From NCBI GenBank assembly GCA_016710135.1, contig JADJLM010000002.1, positions 1 to 64,000 of the forward strand: 64,000 bases of DNA, in the 5' to 3' direction. Every line of letters starts with the position of its first letter. Position 1 is the first letter of the stretch. Source of the DNA: Nitrosomonas sp. (GTDB taxonomy: Bacteria > Pseudomonadota > Gammaproteobacteria > Burkholderiales > Nitrosomonadaceae). Below, one piece after another: positions 10,540 to 19,930 of the stretch. A model generated the notes under the pieces. That model saw nothing but the letters and a program-made list of their open reading frames with translations. It was not told where the DNA came from and made no database searches. Position numbers and translations under genes: made by a program.

Positions 10540-10817
10540 GCTATATATTTCTCATTCCGCAAAAAAGGATTTGAGGCACCTCGAAGAACCGCATGGAATC
10601 TAGGCCTATTTTCCTTTTGTGGAAAAAAACCTGGCCTAAATCATGTCTAAATCTGGTCTAGTTTTGACTCAAGATGCGCTGAAGTGCGGGTAAGGTAAAT
10701 TTTTATACCGTTGTTATGTCAAGCACTATCGAGATTTTGAAGATGAAAAAACCGATCTAGATTGCGGTGTGGATTAATCCTAAATCTGATAGAATCCTTC
10801 GGGGGAGGATGGTTAAA
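10540..10817. other. Non-coding stretch with a two-stem hairpin
   Basis: No gene is seen in these 278 bp. An inverted repeat at 10601-10638 has an outer TAGGCC/GGCCTA stem and an inner TTTTCC/GGAAAA stem. A short open stretch near 10698-10775 (ending YVKHYRDFEDEKTDLDCGVD) may be the tail of a lost gene. A GGGGGAGG ribosome site at 10801-10808 serves the DUF488 gene. Confidence 0.4.
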
Positions 10818-11300
10818 ATGATAATTAGCACAATAGGATATGAAGGTATTGATATTGAAGAGTTTATAAAACTACTGAGAGATTACAATATTGAAACCAT
10901 AGTAGATGTGAGAGAAATCCCACTGTCTCGTAAATCAGGGTTTTCAAAAAAATCGCTAAGTAACATACTCAATCTCTCAGGGTTTGAATATGTTCATATG
11001 GCCCAGCTTGGCTGTCCCAAAACAATCCGTGAGCATTATCGGCAAGATGGGAATTGGAAATTTTATAGCGAAGGCTTTCTCAAATACCTGAGTACGCAAA
11101 AATTAGCCATTACTGAATTATCTGACCTAGCAGCGCTTTCAAACTGCGCATTGCTTTGCTATGAAGCAGATTTTAATTTTTGCCATAGGTCTATGGTCGC
11201 CAATGCGGTGCGTGATTTTTACGGAGCTGAAATTAGACATATTGTAACATCTAACGCTAAAACAACGAGCCTTGCTTCATCTCAACTGGCTTTCGTTTAG
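10818..11300 (+). CDS. DUF488-family protein
   Basis: A 160-residue cytoplasmic protein with the DUF488 start IISTIGYEGIDIEEFIKLL, then NIETIVDVREIPLSRKSGFSK, GCPKTIREHYRQDG and a C-terminal CYEADFNFCHRSMVANAV, where the paired C and H near CHR are the conserved polar residues of the family. Biochemical function of DUF488 is not established. ATG 10818 is chosen over ATG 10809 because GGGGGAGG ends at 10808, leaving nine bases to 10818. Its 3' end overlaps the convergent gene at 11257-12093 by 44 bp. Both lie between the tRNA-Leu fragment and the first IS3 element, so they travel as accessory cargo. Confidence 0.8.
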   Translation: MIISTIGYEGIDIEEFIKLLRDYNIETIVDVREIPLSRKSGFSKKSLSNILNLSGFEYVHMAQLGCPKTIREHYRQDGNWKFYSEGFLKYLSTQKLAITELSDLAALSNCALLCYEADFNFCHRSMVANAVRDFYGAEIRHIVTSNAKTTSLASSQLAFV

Positions 11301-12093
11301 GTGGATAGATTAGACTAACAATCAGCCATTGATTTTGAAAGCGGTGTTGATTACCCATTAAAAAGATCAACTCTTTGTTTTCTCTAAACTCATTCAATAA
11401 TTTTTCACGAAATGGTTTCTCCCATTCTGTTTTACAGTTTTTAAAGCAATTCCAGAAAAGCATAGCTGCTTCCCAATCTACAATTTTATGGGTGTATTCT
11501 CTTTCGCCATCTGGTGTGTCGCACAAATATTTATAGTAGAAATCGAACGGTACTTTTTTAAGTATTTTTACTTGTTTCTGTGCATCTGACTCAGAAAATA
11601 GATTTCCTTGCATTTGCCCACTAATTAGTTTGTTTTTCTCTTCATCAGTCCAATCCGGATATTTGGCCTTCTTAATTTCTAACTCAATTAATTTTTGGGG
11701 ATGAATCATAGCAATTGATAATCTACCATTAGCCCTTGCAGTATTTATGCTATCAACACTATGAAATGAAGGAACTTTATTAAGCCACTCTAGGCGATCA
11801 TTCCATCCATTTTTGCTAGAGATTTGTTCTAGACATTGAATAGTATCAGTGTATAGCTTATAGCTTTCTGGGCGATGGTCTTGATTCGCTTTCTCAATTT
11901 TAGCTTGAATCCACTGCCACTTTTTGAATTGCTTACCCTTTTCGAGCATTCTAAAAGGTATAGGGTAAAGACGGCGCATTGATCCATCTTTGTTGATGCC
12001 TGCAATACAAGAAATCTCAGCATATTTAGCACTCGGTGATGGATAGGTTTTAGCAAGTATAAGGATAGCTTCTTCTTTAATCATATACTGCAC
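11257..12093 (-). CDS. Unknown protein convergent with the DUF488 gene
   Basis: A 278-residue soluble protein I do not recognise with certainty. The start is GTG 12093, or ATG 12084 (MIKEEAILILAKTYPSPS). The N-terminal third has beta-rich sequence (YAEISCIAGINKDGSMRRLY, PIPFRMLEKGKQFKKWQWIQ) of the kind seen in small OB-like or nucleic-acid-binding folds. The middle is charged and helical (KLIELEIKKAKYPDWTDEE), and the C-terminus has aromatic segments (FYYKYLCDTPDGEREYTHKI, HRFQNQWLIVSLIYPPKR) ending in KQGSLF. No signal peptide or membrane segment is seen. Overlapping 3' ends with the DUF488 gene suggest the two are inherited together and perhaps act together. No catalytic motif could be assigned. 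Confidence 0.65.
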   Translation of the reverse strand: MQYMIKEEAILILAKTYPSPSAKYAEISCIAGINKDGSMRRLYPIPFRMLEKGKQFKKWQWIQAKIEKANQDHRPESYKLYTDTIQCLEQISSKNGWNDRLEWLNKVPSFHSVDSINTARANGRLSIAMIHPQKLIELEIKKAKYPDWTDEEKNKLISGQMQGNLFSESDAQKQVKILKKVPFDFYYKYLCDTPDGEREYTHKIVDWEAAMLFWNCFKNCKTEWEKPFREKLLNEFRENKELIFLMGNQHRFQNQWLIVSLIYPPKRKPVEMKQGSLF

Positions 12094-12251
12094 ATCTCAA
12101 ATCAGTGTTTGCCATTATCAAACCCTTCGCCAGTTCCGCACGGGACATTTTTAGTAGAGCGAGTCGAGACACATAAAATAACATGTATATCTATTTAAGT
12201 ATAAATTTAAGATCGTACCGAAGTCCAGGTAAACGCTGCCTTAAGGAAGTG

Positions 12252-13279
12252 ATGTGGCTACACTAAACCGGACACATTCCTTAAAGTAATTGAAAGAAGG
12301 AGTGTATTTAAATGAACCAAGAAAAACCCAAAGTCTATACAGCTGAATTTAGGGAGTCATCGGTAAAGTTGGCCATTGAATCGGATAAACCGGTAGCCCA
12401 AACCGCTAGGGAAATTGGTGTGAATGAAAACACCTTGCATACGTGGATCAATAAATACAGTCGACCAGTTGATAACATAAAGGCAGTGCGCACTGACGAA
12501 CATCTCTATGAAGAGTTAAAGCGGCTGAAGAAAGAGGTTATCCGGCTGACAGAGGAGCGCGACCTATTAAAAAAGGCTGCCGCGTACTTTGCCAAGGAAC
12601 AACGGTGAAGTACGCCTGGATCAAACAGCATCGGGGCGAATTCACCATATTATCGATGTGTCGGTTTTTACAGGTCTCACAGAGTGCTTACTATGATTGG
12701 CTGCATCGAATTCCTTCATTCAGGGAACGAGAAGATGAGCAACTCAGCGGTATTGTAAAAAAAGTATTTGAAAAAAGTCGGAATACATATGGCACCCGCC
12801 GTCTCAAAATAGCTATGTTTCACCAAGGCCTATCCGTGGGGCGGCGGCGAATAAGCCGGACTGGTCTGTAAAACCAGACGTCGATTTAAAGCCACTACCA
12901 ATTCAAAGCATGAATTGCCTATCGCGCCTAATTATTTGGATCGTCAGTTCTCCATCGATCAGATAAATCAGGTGTATGTGGGTGATATCACTTATATTTA
13001 TACTCTAGAAGGCTGGTTGTATCTGGCGGTCGTGATCGACTTGTTCTCTCGTCAGGTCGTGGGCTGGTCAATGGCCGCGTATATGAAGACACATTTAGTC
13101 AACGATGCGCTCCAGATGGCTATTGGGAAACGTAAACCCGGCAAAGGTTTGTTATGGCATACCGATCGAGGTAGCCAATACGCCTCGGAAAGCCATCGAC
13201 AATTACTAAAGCAGCATGGCATCCAACAAAGCATGAGCCGGAAGGGCAATTGCTGGGACACTCAGTCTAATATGTCATG
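12252..13279 (+). mobile_element. IS3-family element, 3' end truncated by an IS481 element
   Basis: OrfA (12312-12608, 98 residues) has the HTH YTAEFRESSVKLAIESDKPV with QTAREIGVNENTLHTWINKY and a leucine-zipper tail (LYEELKRLKKEVIRLTEERD). OrfB begins at 12605 in the -1 frame (MKYAWIKQHRGEFTILSMCR) and continues to the DDE core VYVGDITYIYT, VVIDLFSRQVVGWS and WHTDRGSQYAS, then SRKGNCWDTQ. It has a shift near 12850-12915 and stops short of the catalytic glutamate, where the IS481 element begins at 13280. The left end lies near 12252 (TGTGGCTACACTAAACCGG). The element is dead. Confidence 0.85.
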
Positions 13280-13346
13280 TGTACTAGCTTAGACCTGATC
13301 TGACAGTTACCAGTTTTTTTTAGGTGTCTGTCAGTTTAGATTTGAG

Positions 13347-14375
13347 CTAAATTTTTTTCCGCCCAAATTGATTTGCCATCAAGTAATGTATCCAATGGTG
13401 TTCGTCCACAGCACATTTTCCTTGATGAGTTCGTTCATTGTTATAGTATTCCATCCATTCGTCTAGATCTTTCTGTAGTTCCTCCATAGTTGAATAAAGT
13501 TTCTTCCTGAATGTGATTTGATAAAACTCATTCAGAATCGTTTTGTGGAATCGTTCACAGATCCCGTTTGTTTGCGGCGACATGGCTTTTGTTTTTGTAT
13601 GATCAATATCATTAATCGCCAAATATAGCTGGTAATCATGCTGATCAACACGACCGCAATACTCTGTACCCCTATCCGTTAAGATACGCAACATGGGTAG
13701 CTCGTAGTGTTCAAAGTATGGCAATACCTTATCATTGAGTAAGTCAGCTGCTGTAATCGGTGTTTTGGTTGTATAGAGTTTGGCAAAGGCTATTTTGCTG
13801 TAGGTATCGATAAACGTTTGTTGATAAACACGGCCAACGCCCTTGAGGTTCCCGACATAAAACGTATCTTGTGAGCCTAGATAGCCTGGATGTGCCGTTT
13901 CTATTTCACCGCAGGCTTCATCGTCGTGTCTCTTCTTTTCAAGGGCCGCAACTTTCGCATCACTAAGAATAATGCCGTCATTAGCTACCTTGTCTTCGAG
14001 TGCTTTTAAGCGCTTTTTAAAATTCTCCAGGTTATGACGTAGCCAAATAGAGCGCACGCCACTACCCGATACAAATACACTTTTCTTACGAAGCTCATTG
14101 CTGGTTCGATGCTGCCCATGTGCAGGCTGCGCAATTGCATAACCTATGACTGCTCGTTCGGTCGCTTCATCAACACGGTTCTTGATATTTGGGGCTCTTC
14201 GATCCTTGTCTATCAGCGCATCAAGACCACCATGTTCAACAAGGTCTTGATAGCGATAAAACGTATCCCGTGAGACGCCCATGACTTTACAGGCCCTGGA
14301 TACATTACCCAATTCTTCTGCCAAATTTAATAATCCAGCTTTGTGTTTAATAATACGATTGTTAGTATGTGTCAT
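13347..14375 (-). CDS. IS481-family transposase, intact
   Basis: A 342-residue DDE transposase. The N-terminal helix-turn-helix region reads HKAGLLNLAEELGNVSRACK and VMGVSRDTFYRYQDLVEHGG. The catalytic core has QTFIDTYSKIAFAKLYTTKT (first D), RILTDRGTEYCGRVDQHDY (second D) and TNGICERFHKTILNEFYQ (E), ending with DEWMEYYNNERTHQGK. It is about 75 percent alike, by eye, to the type A transposase at 29335-30375. The start has an AGAGG ribosome site seven bases upstream, which lies in a predicted hairpin. Confidence 0.92.
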   Translation of the reverse strand: MTHTNNRIIKHKAGLLNLAEELGNVSRACKVMGVSRDTFYRYQDLVEHGGLDALIDKDRRAPNIKNRVDEATERAVIGYAIAQPAHGQHRTSNELRKKSVFVSGSGVRSIWLRHNLENFKKRLKALEDKVANDGIILSDAKVAALEKKRHDDEACGEIETAHPGYLGSQDTFYVGNLKGVGRVYQQTFIDTYSKIAFAKLYTTKTPITAADLLNDKVLPYFEHYELPMLRILTDRGTEYCGRVDQHDYQLYLAINDIDHTKTKAMSPQTNGICERFHKTILNEFYQITFRKKLYSTMEELQKDLDEWMEYYNNERTHQGKCAVDEHHWIHYLMANQFGRKKI

Positions 14376-14376
14376 T

Positions 14377-14435
14377 GAGAGTTACCTCTTTGTTTTGATT
14401 AAGATTCGATACCTTTATCAAAACCGATAACTCTC
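14377..14435 (-). promoter_or_regulatory. Leader hairpin over the IS481 type B transposase start
   Basis: On the minus strand GAGAGTTATC (14435-14426) can pair with GGTAACTCTC (14386-14377), which directly precedes the ATG and contains part of the AGAGG ribosome site. An inner stem pairs GTTTTGAT (14424-14417) with ATCAAAAC (14399-14392). The same two-stem layout with compensating base changes occurs in the type A copies, which supports a real RNA structure. Confidence 0.6.
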
Positions 14436-14670
14436 ACTTTTGCAAGTGATGTGTCAGATCAGATCGGAACTAATACACCTTAGCTAATCTCTACCTTGTC
14501 CGCAAGGTGTTGATGCCAACCACGGGATAATTCCGTCCAATATCCCTGAAAATCTGCATCAGGGAACAGAAAAGTGTGTAATCTGCTAAAAATTGCAGCT
14601 ATCAGTCGTACAATAATGTCAATATTAACTACTTTGACGATAGCTTTGTCACTAAAACTGAAATAAGTGA

Positions 14671-15006
14671 CTTAATCAGAGCTTCCTTAAGGAAGACATC
14701 TTTGATCTAAACCAGTCTAAACAAAATACGCCAACAGATAAACAGCTAGAAATACTCCCATTGACCAATATTGTGATTGTTTCGATTGAAGAGTTTGAGC
14801 ACTTAATAGGATGCATTATAGAAAATGAAATTAGTTTAGTTTCTTTTTTACGTGAAGTGGCTGCGGCACATACTGACCCTAAAACCTCGGTAATGTTTAT
14901 CGACCAAATACTCGGGTTGAAGGCTAAGAAGTGGGCGCATCCCCAGCTTCTTGAAGATGCGAGTCGGCGTGCAGTAAATTTACTGAGCAAAGTTTTAACT
15001 TCTTAG
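14671..15006 (+). pseudogene. C-terminal remnant of an unknown gene
   Basis: An open frame without a proper start runs from 14671 to the stop at 15004-15006, about 111 residues (SFLKEDIFDLNQSKQNT, VIVSIEEFEHLIGCIIENEI, FLREVAAAHTDPKTSVMFID, WAHPQLLEDASRRAVNLLSK). It looks like the C-terminal, helical part of a larger cytoplasmic protein whose front was lost when IS elements entered. I do not recognise the family. A short start at TTG 14761 is possible but has no clear ribosome site. Confidence 0.45.
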
Positions 15007-15064
15007 TTTCGTAATAAAGACATAGTTTGATAGGGTTGGAATGACGTTAGGAACCACAACACTG

Positions 15065-15805
15065 CTAATGAAAAACACCCATCAATGAAATTCCTCCAGC
15101 CGCATAGATAAGCGGGCTATCCCAGGTATGGGGAGAAAATGCTTCGGCTAGCGTAATCAGGATCGGCATGACCAGTAAGGCGACCACTAGCTGAGTAGCA
15201 CTGAAATATTGGTGAAACGCCAGTATTGCAATCACCGTCGTCACAAATATACATACGCTACCCAAATAGCTTCGAACATACCTCTGATTGGTAAAAAGTG
15301 CATAAGTGGTATATTTTTTCTTGCCAAACCGTATGCCGACGGGTTCGGCAAGCCCATCGCCGATGCCGTTGGCAATGATGATGATCATAACGAGCGGCAG
15401 CATGTCTCGACTTTCGAAATAAACCAGCAACGGGATCAACACCAAGTAACTGGCAATAAACTGGGTGTATAACCAAACCAAGGTGAATGGCCTATCTTCC
15501 GGTCGATCAAACGAGCTGAACATGACGAACAGCACCCGGAAGTTATTTCGCATGGGTTCGATGAAGCATGTCAGAAAAACAAATGCGCAGATTAAATCGA
15601 TGAGAAACGTGGCTGGACTGTACGGGTACTCAATGATTAATGACAATAACGAAGGAAGCAAGAAGAATGCGAAATGGTTAACTTTGCGCGTGTAGTTAAC
15701 TTTAACATTGCAATGAATGACCAGTAATCCACACGCATAATGAATCAAAAAAAGTAACGTGTAGAAAATGGCGTGATGCACCCAGAATTCTAAGGGAATC
15801 GGCAT
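15065..15805 (-). CDS. CTP-transferase-type membrane protein (dolichol/phytol kinase or phosphatidate cytidylyltransferase family)
   Basis: A 246-residue polytopic inner-membrane protein with about seven hydrophobic segments. The motif IANGIGDGLAEPVGIRFGKK near residue 145, followed by a second basic stretch, is the signature region of the SEC59/VTE5/CdsA-like families, which move a phosphate or cytidylyl group from CTP to a lipid alcohol or phosphatidate. Which lipid is used here cannot be told. An uncommon feature is its place between IS elements, away from any lipid genes. It is intact and has a normal length for the phytol kinase-like subgroup. ATG 15805 is the only good start. Confidence 0.7.
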   Translation of the reverse strand: MPIPLEFWVHHAIFYTLLFLIHYACGLLVIHCNVKVNYTRKVNHFAFFLLPSLLSLIIEYPYSPATFLIDLICAFVFLTCFIEPMRNNFRVLFVMFSSFDRPEDRPFTLVWLYTQFIASYLVLIPLLVYFESRDMLPLVMIIIIANGIGDGLAEPVGIRFGKKKYTTYALFTNQRYVRSYLGSVCIFVTTVIAILAFHQYFSATQLVVALLVMPILITLAEAFSPHTWDSPLIYAAGGISLMGVFH

Positions 15806-15826
15806 ATACGAATGGACTATGGTTTC

Positions 15827-16000
15827 ATCAGTTTAATACTGATAACGTATTTCAGTACCACATTGTAGCCGATTATTTGAGCTTGGCCGGATTGCGTGCC
15901 ATCATGACGATTCATAACCCGAGGATCACCCGCCATCCATGAGATAAACGCATCGAGAATTCCAAGATCAGGTCGTAAATTAAGATTTTTACCGATACAT
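15827..16000 (-). pseudogene. C-terminal remnant of an unknown gene
   Basis: Reading the minus strand from about 16000 gives NLRPDLGILDAFISWMAGD, then PRVMNRHDGTQSGQAQIIG and a hydrophobic tail ending KLMKP before the stop at 15827-15829. There is no start codon in the open part. It looks like the tail of a lost enzyme gene. No family assigned. Confidence 0.35.
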
Positions 16001-16176
16001 CCAGAATATTTTAATTACTTTCTGTGTATCCGCTAACATTACTGACTGAAATAAAAAACACCCTATTGAAATACTGGCAAATCGGTACAATATATAATTA
16101 AGCATTCTAAATAGCATCATTCAAGTTCTGTTTCTAGCACCGTAGCTGCAAACACAGATAGTTTTTCAACGGCCTG
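16001..16176. other. Non-coding stretch
   Basis: AT-rich spacer between the gene remnant and the MITE-like repeat. I see no gene, RNA or clear signal in it. Confidence 0.4.
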
Positions 16177-16326
16177 CTAAGGAAACACTGATTAATTCGA
16201 TGAACGCGATGAAGCACGAGGCGCACGAAACGCAGCAACTGAGACATATAATCAGATAGACAAAGGAGCGAGTACCGCGCAACAAAGCGATTCGCTCGTG
16301 CGGTGAATTAGTCATGTTCCCTTAAG
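16177..16326. repeat. MITE-like element with imperfect terminal inverted repeats
   Basis: A 150-bp non-coding unit bounded by CTAAGGAAACACTGATTAAT at the left and, on the other strand, CTTAAGGGAACATGACTAAT at the right. The ends agree at about 16 of 22 positions. The interior is GC-richer, with short repeats of a CACGAGGCGCACGAA kind. No coding capacity. It ends 29 bp before the IS5 element. Confidence 0.5.
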
Positions 16327-16355
16327 ATGAATATCAAAATATAAGCATAGTATTT

Positions 16356-17878
16356 AGTCGATCCTGAAATATCCACAAGCACTTGATTCTATGCAGCAAA
16401 GATCTTTCTTTTGATGAGCATAACGACCAGGAATGTTAAAATAGCATCCTATTTCTGGTCGAAATGGTGATTAAAAATGCTAAGACATAGCAGTACGATT
16501 CATCAACCGAATTTGTTTGGAACAGATTTGCTGATGCAGTTGGATGTCAATGATCCATTGTTGCAGCTTGCAGACGCGATACCGTGGCAAGAATTTGACG
16601 AAGCATTTTCGATTCACTACACGAAATCGACAGGCGCGCGGAGTAAGCCGATCCGGTTGCTGTTTGGGTTATTGATCTTGAAGCAGTTAGAGAATTTGAG
16701 TGACGAATCAGTAGTATTGCAGTGGAAGCGCAATCCTTACTACCAGGCTTTTTTGCGGCATGAAAGAGTTCCAGCAGAAATTGCCGTGTCATAGCACGGA
16801 ACTGGTGCATTTTCGTAAGCGCCTAGGTGTGCCGGGCATGGAGCGGATTTTTCAGATGAGTGTTGGTTTGCATGGGGAATCGGCACTGGAAGATGTGGTT
16901 CATGTTGACACGACAGTGCAAGAGAAGAACATCACATACCCGACTGACAGCAAACTAGCGATCAAGATTATCAATCGCCTCAACAAGATTGCCAAATCCC
17001 ATGGTATTTCACAGCGGCGCACTTTCATTAAGCAAGTGAAATCACTGCGCTTGGATATTCGGCACTACCGGCATGTGAAGAAAAGAGCAAAGGCGAAACG
17101 CGCGTTGAAGCGACTCAGAACCATTGCAGGTGTTTTGATGCGGAGCTCAGGAGAAAATTGCCACAATGCTGCCTATTCGAGCACTACCAAAAGGATTTTC
17201 TACTGTATGAGCGTACTGAAACAGAAAATCAAAGACACGCATAAAATTTATTCCTTGCACGAACTGTAAGTGTACTGTATCGGCAAGGGAAAAGACCACA
17301 AACAATATGAATACGGCAGCAAGGCATCGATAGCCAGCACAGCGAAAGGTAACCTGATTGTTGGGGTTGTCAGTCACGAACAAAACTTGCATGACAGCCA
17401 CACATTACCAGAGATATTGCATCATGTTGAGACTTCGCGCGGGAAAGCGGCCAAGCAAGCTGTATGCGACCGTGGCTACCGTGGCAAACGTGAAGTCAAT
17501 GGAACGCAAATCGTTCTACCTGGAAGAGCATTAAAACGAGACACACGCTACCAAAGAGACAAGAAGCGGAAACAATGCAGAAGGCGCGCGGCGATTGAAC
17601 CCATTATCAGCCACCTGAAATCGGATTATCGAATGGCCAGAAATTACCTGAAAGGCGCCATCGGTGATCACATCAATCTGCTAATGGCTGCTACCGCCTG
17701 AATCTAAAACAATGGCTATTGGCCATTTTTTGGTTTTTCTTCCCGTGGCGAAAACTGCAGGCTTTCGCAAATTCTTTGATGGAAAAAGATCAAATTGCTC
17801 GATTTTGTCTTTATTAACACGCCGCTTTTTGAAACTGCTGATCCATAATAAAATTGATGCAGTTTTTCAGGGTCGACT
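16356..17878 (+). mobile_element. IS5-family element with degenerate transposase
   Basis: The element runs from AGTCGATCCTGAAA to TTTTTCAGGGTCGACT, giving inverted ends AGTCGAyCCTGAAA, and is flanked by a 4-bp duplication ATTT (16352-16355 and 17879-17882). Its transposase (from 16477) starts MLRHSSTIHQPNLFGTDLL, has the DUF772 region KPIRLLFGLLILKQLENLSD, then the DDE parts ALEDVVHVDTTVQEK, VVSHEQNLHDSHTLPEILHH, AVCDRGYRGKREV and RAAIEPIISHLKSDYRMARN. It is broken by a shift near 16757, another near 17160, a TAA at 17267-17269 and a shift near 17700. A second, 5' fragment lies inverted at 22808-23040. Confidence 0.88.
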
Positions 17879-17888
17879 ATTTACACCC

Positions 17889-18743
17889 ATGAAAACCCCA
17901 AAAAGAATTGAACCCCTGATCCAAGATGGCTTTATCGATGAAGTTATCCGTCAATTAATGAGCGGTAAGGAGGCTTCGGTTTATGTGGTTCGTTGTGGAG
18001 AGGAGATACGTTGCGCTAAAGTATACAAAGAAGCCAACAAACGCAGCTTTCGCCAAAGCACGGATTACACCGAAGGCCGCAAAGTAAAAAACAGCCGGCG
18101 TGCACGCGCCATGGAAAAAGGTACCCGGTATGGGCGCAAAGCACAGGAAGAATCCTGGCAAAGCGCCGAGGTGGATGCTTTGTATCGACTCGCCGCCGCG
18201 GGGGTGCGTGTACCCAAGCCGTATCATTTTCATGAGGGCGTATTGCTGATGGATCTGGTAACCGATTGTAATGGTAACGCAGCTCCGCGGCTCAATGAAC
18301 TGGTACTGACTGCAGAGCTATCGCGTGAATATCATCACCTATTAATTAGGCAAGTGGTTCGCATGCTATGTGCAGGAATTATTCACGGCGATTTATCTGA
18401 GTATAACGTGCTGGTCGATAGCGCCGGACCTGTTATCATCGATTTGCCACAAGCTATCGATGCATCTGCCAATAACCAGGCGTGTAGAATGCTGCTGCGT
18501 GATGTCGAGAACTTGGCAATTTATTTCGGTCAGTTTGCGCCTGAATTGCTAGCCACCAGTTATGGTATGGAGATATGGTCACTCTACCAAAGCGGAAAAC
18601 TCCATCCGGAAAGCGTTTTGACCGGACACTTCGAATGTATTGAGAAACCAGTCGACCTTCAAAGCGTTCTACGCGAAATCGATGACACGCTGAAGGAAGA
18701 AGAAGCAAGGAAACTTTATCGTACGTTACATGCGCATCAATGA
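17889..18743 (+). CDS. RIO-type atypical protein kinase (PA4780-like)
   Basis: A 284-residue soluble protein kinase of the bacterial RIO family. ATG 17889 gives MKTPKRIEPLIQDGFIDEV, the usual start; the longer open frame from 17712 is IS DNA. Motifs: the nucleotide loop LMSGKEASVYVV, the lysine in IRCAKVYKEANKR, the catalytic loop IIHGDLSEYNVLV and the metal site VIIDLPQAID. These indicate an active ATP-binding enzyme, with autophosphorylation or an ATPase role likely; targets are unknown. The IS5 element ends 10 bp upstream of the start, so its native promoter is probably displaced and transcription may come from the IS. An IS481 fragment follows 75 bp downstream. Confidence 0.9.
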   Translation: MKTPKRIEPLIQDGFIDEVIRQLMSGKEASVYVVRCGEEIRCAKVYKEANKRSFRQSTDYTEGRKVKNSRRARAMEKGTRYGRKAQEESWQSAEVDALYRLAAAGVRVPKPYHFHEGVLLMDLVTDCNGNAAPRLNELVLTAELSREYHHLLIRQVVRMLCAGIIHGDLSEYNVLVDSAGPVIIDLPQAIDASANNQACRMLLRDVENLAIYFGQFAPELLATSYGMEIWSLYQSGKLHPESVLTGHFECIEKPVDLQSVLREIDDTLKEEEARKLYRTLHAHQ

Positions 18744-18818
18744 TGTGCGGGTTTGGATTCGCTGCAGGGAATAATGATCAATATTCTGTATATAAACGAA
18801 ACCAACGGATGATTTATC

Positions 18819-18967
18819 TGTATTAGTTCAGATCTAATCGTACAAAGGGCTTGGAATCGAGAGCGTTACCGAGTTTGATATGGGTGTTGAAATTTAAAAT
18901 CAAACATAAATGGAGGTAACGCTCATGTTGCATACTAACAATCCAATCATTAAACATAAAGCAGGAT
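18819..18967 (+). mobile_element. 5' fragment of an IS481 (type A) element
   Basis: Starts with the IS481 end TGTATTAGTTCAGATCTAAT, keeps the leader hairpin and the first transposase codons (MLHTNNPIIKHKAG), then is cut at 18967 where an IS3 element begins (TGAATCGCCCCGGG at 18968). A 3' fragment of the same type lies at 36888-37439, next to the other IS3 copy. Confidence 0.85.
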
Positions 18968-19930
18968 TGAATCGCCCCGGGTTTTCTGGAGATAAAATGA
19001 TTTGAGAGGAGGAGGAGATGAAGAATCAAATCAGTTATTCACCGGAAGTACGAGAACGAGCAGTAAGATTGGTATTCGAGCAACAAAGAGAGCATGAATC
19101 GCAATGGTCAGCAATCAAATCGATCGCATCGAAGATTGGGTGTGCGGCAGAAACGTTACGTACATGGGTAAGAAGAGCGGAGACGGATCAGGGAATTCGA
19201 GGTGGTATGTCGACATCGGACCGGGAAAAGCTCAAGGAATTGGAACGGAGAATCGTGAATTAAAGCGTGCCAACGAGATATTGCGTAAGGCATCGGCTTA
19301 TTTTGCCCAGGCGGAGCTCGACCGCTAGTCGAAATGATGATGTTATTTGTTGATAGAAACAAAGCGGAATATGGGGTCGAGCCAGTCTGTAGACAAATAC
19401 AGATTGCCCCGTCGAGTTATTATGAACACAAAAGGCGCGAACGAGATTCGGATCGATTACCCGATCGCATTAAGCGCGACATGAAACTGGAACTCGAAAT
19501 ACAACGGGTTTGGGAAAACAACTTCCGGGTTTATGGTTTCCGCAAAGTATGGCGACAGTTGATACGTGAAGGTACGCGAGCTGCTGCCCGTTGCACTGTC
19601 GAGCGACTGATGAAGAAGCTGGGAATACAAGGCATCAAACGCGGCAAGAGATGTTGGACAACTATTTCGGATGATTCGCTCTATCGGCCAGCCGACAAGG
19701 TCAACCGGCAATTTACCGCAACCCGGCCAAATCAATTGTGGGTTGCTGATATTACCTTTGTTGCAACGTGGACGAGGTTTGTTTATGTTGCTTTTATCAT
19801 TGATGTTTATGCTCGGTATATTGTTGGTTGGCGGGTTAGTCGATCACTACAAACCGACTTAGTGCTCGATGCCCTGGAACAAGCATTGTGGGCACGGAGG
19901 GAAATCAAGGGACTAATCCATCATAGCGAC

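Larger units (their letters stand above)
13280..14477 (-). mobile_element. IS481-family element (type B), intact ends
   Basis: The 1198-bp element is bounded by inverted ends TGTACTAGCTTAGACCTGAT at 13280 and, on the other strand, TGTATTAGTTCCGATCTGAT ending at 14477. These ends are related to those of the three other IS481 copies in the window but diverge in the interior. Flanks do not show an obvious target duplication, which fits its position at the broken edge of the IS3 element to the left. It carries one intact transposase gene. Confidence 0.85.

Noticed and set aside
17712..17888. N-terminal extension of the RIO kinase
   Set aside because: These codons belong to the IS5 right end; the family start MKTPKR begins at 17889.
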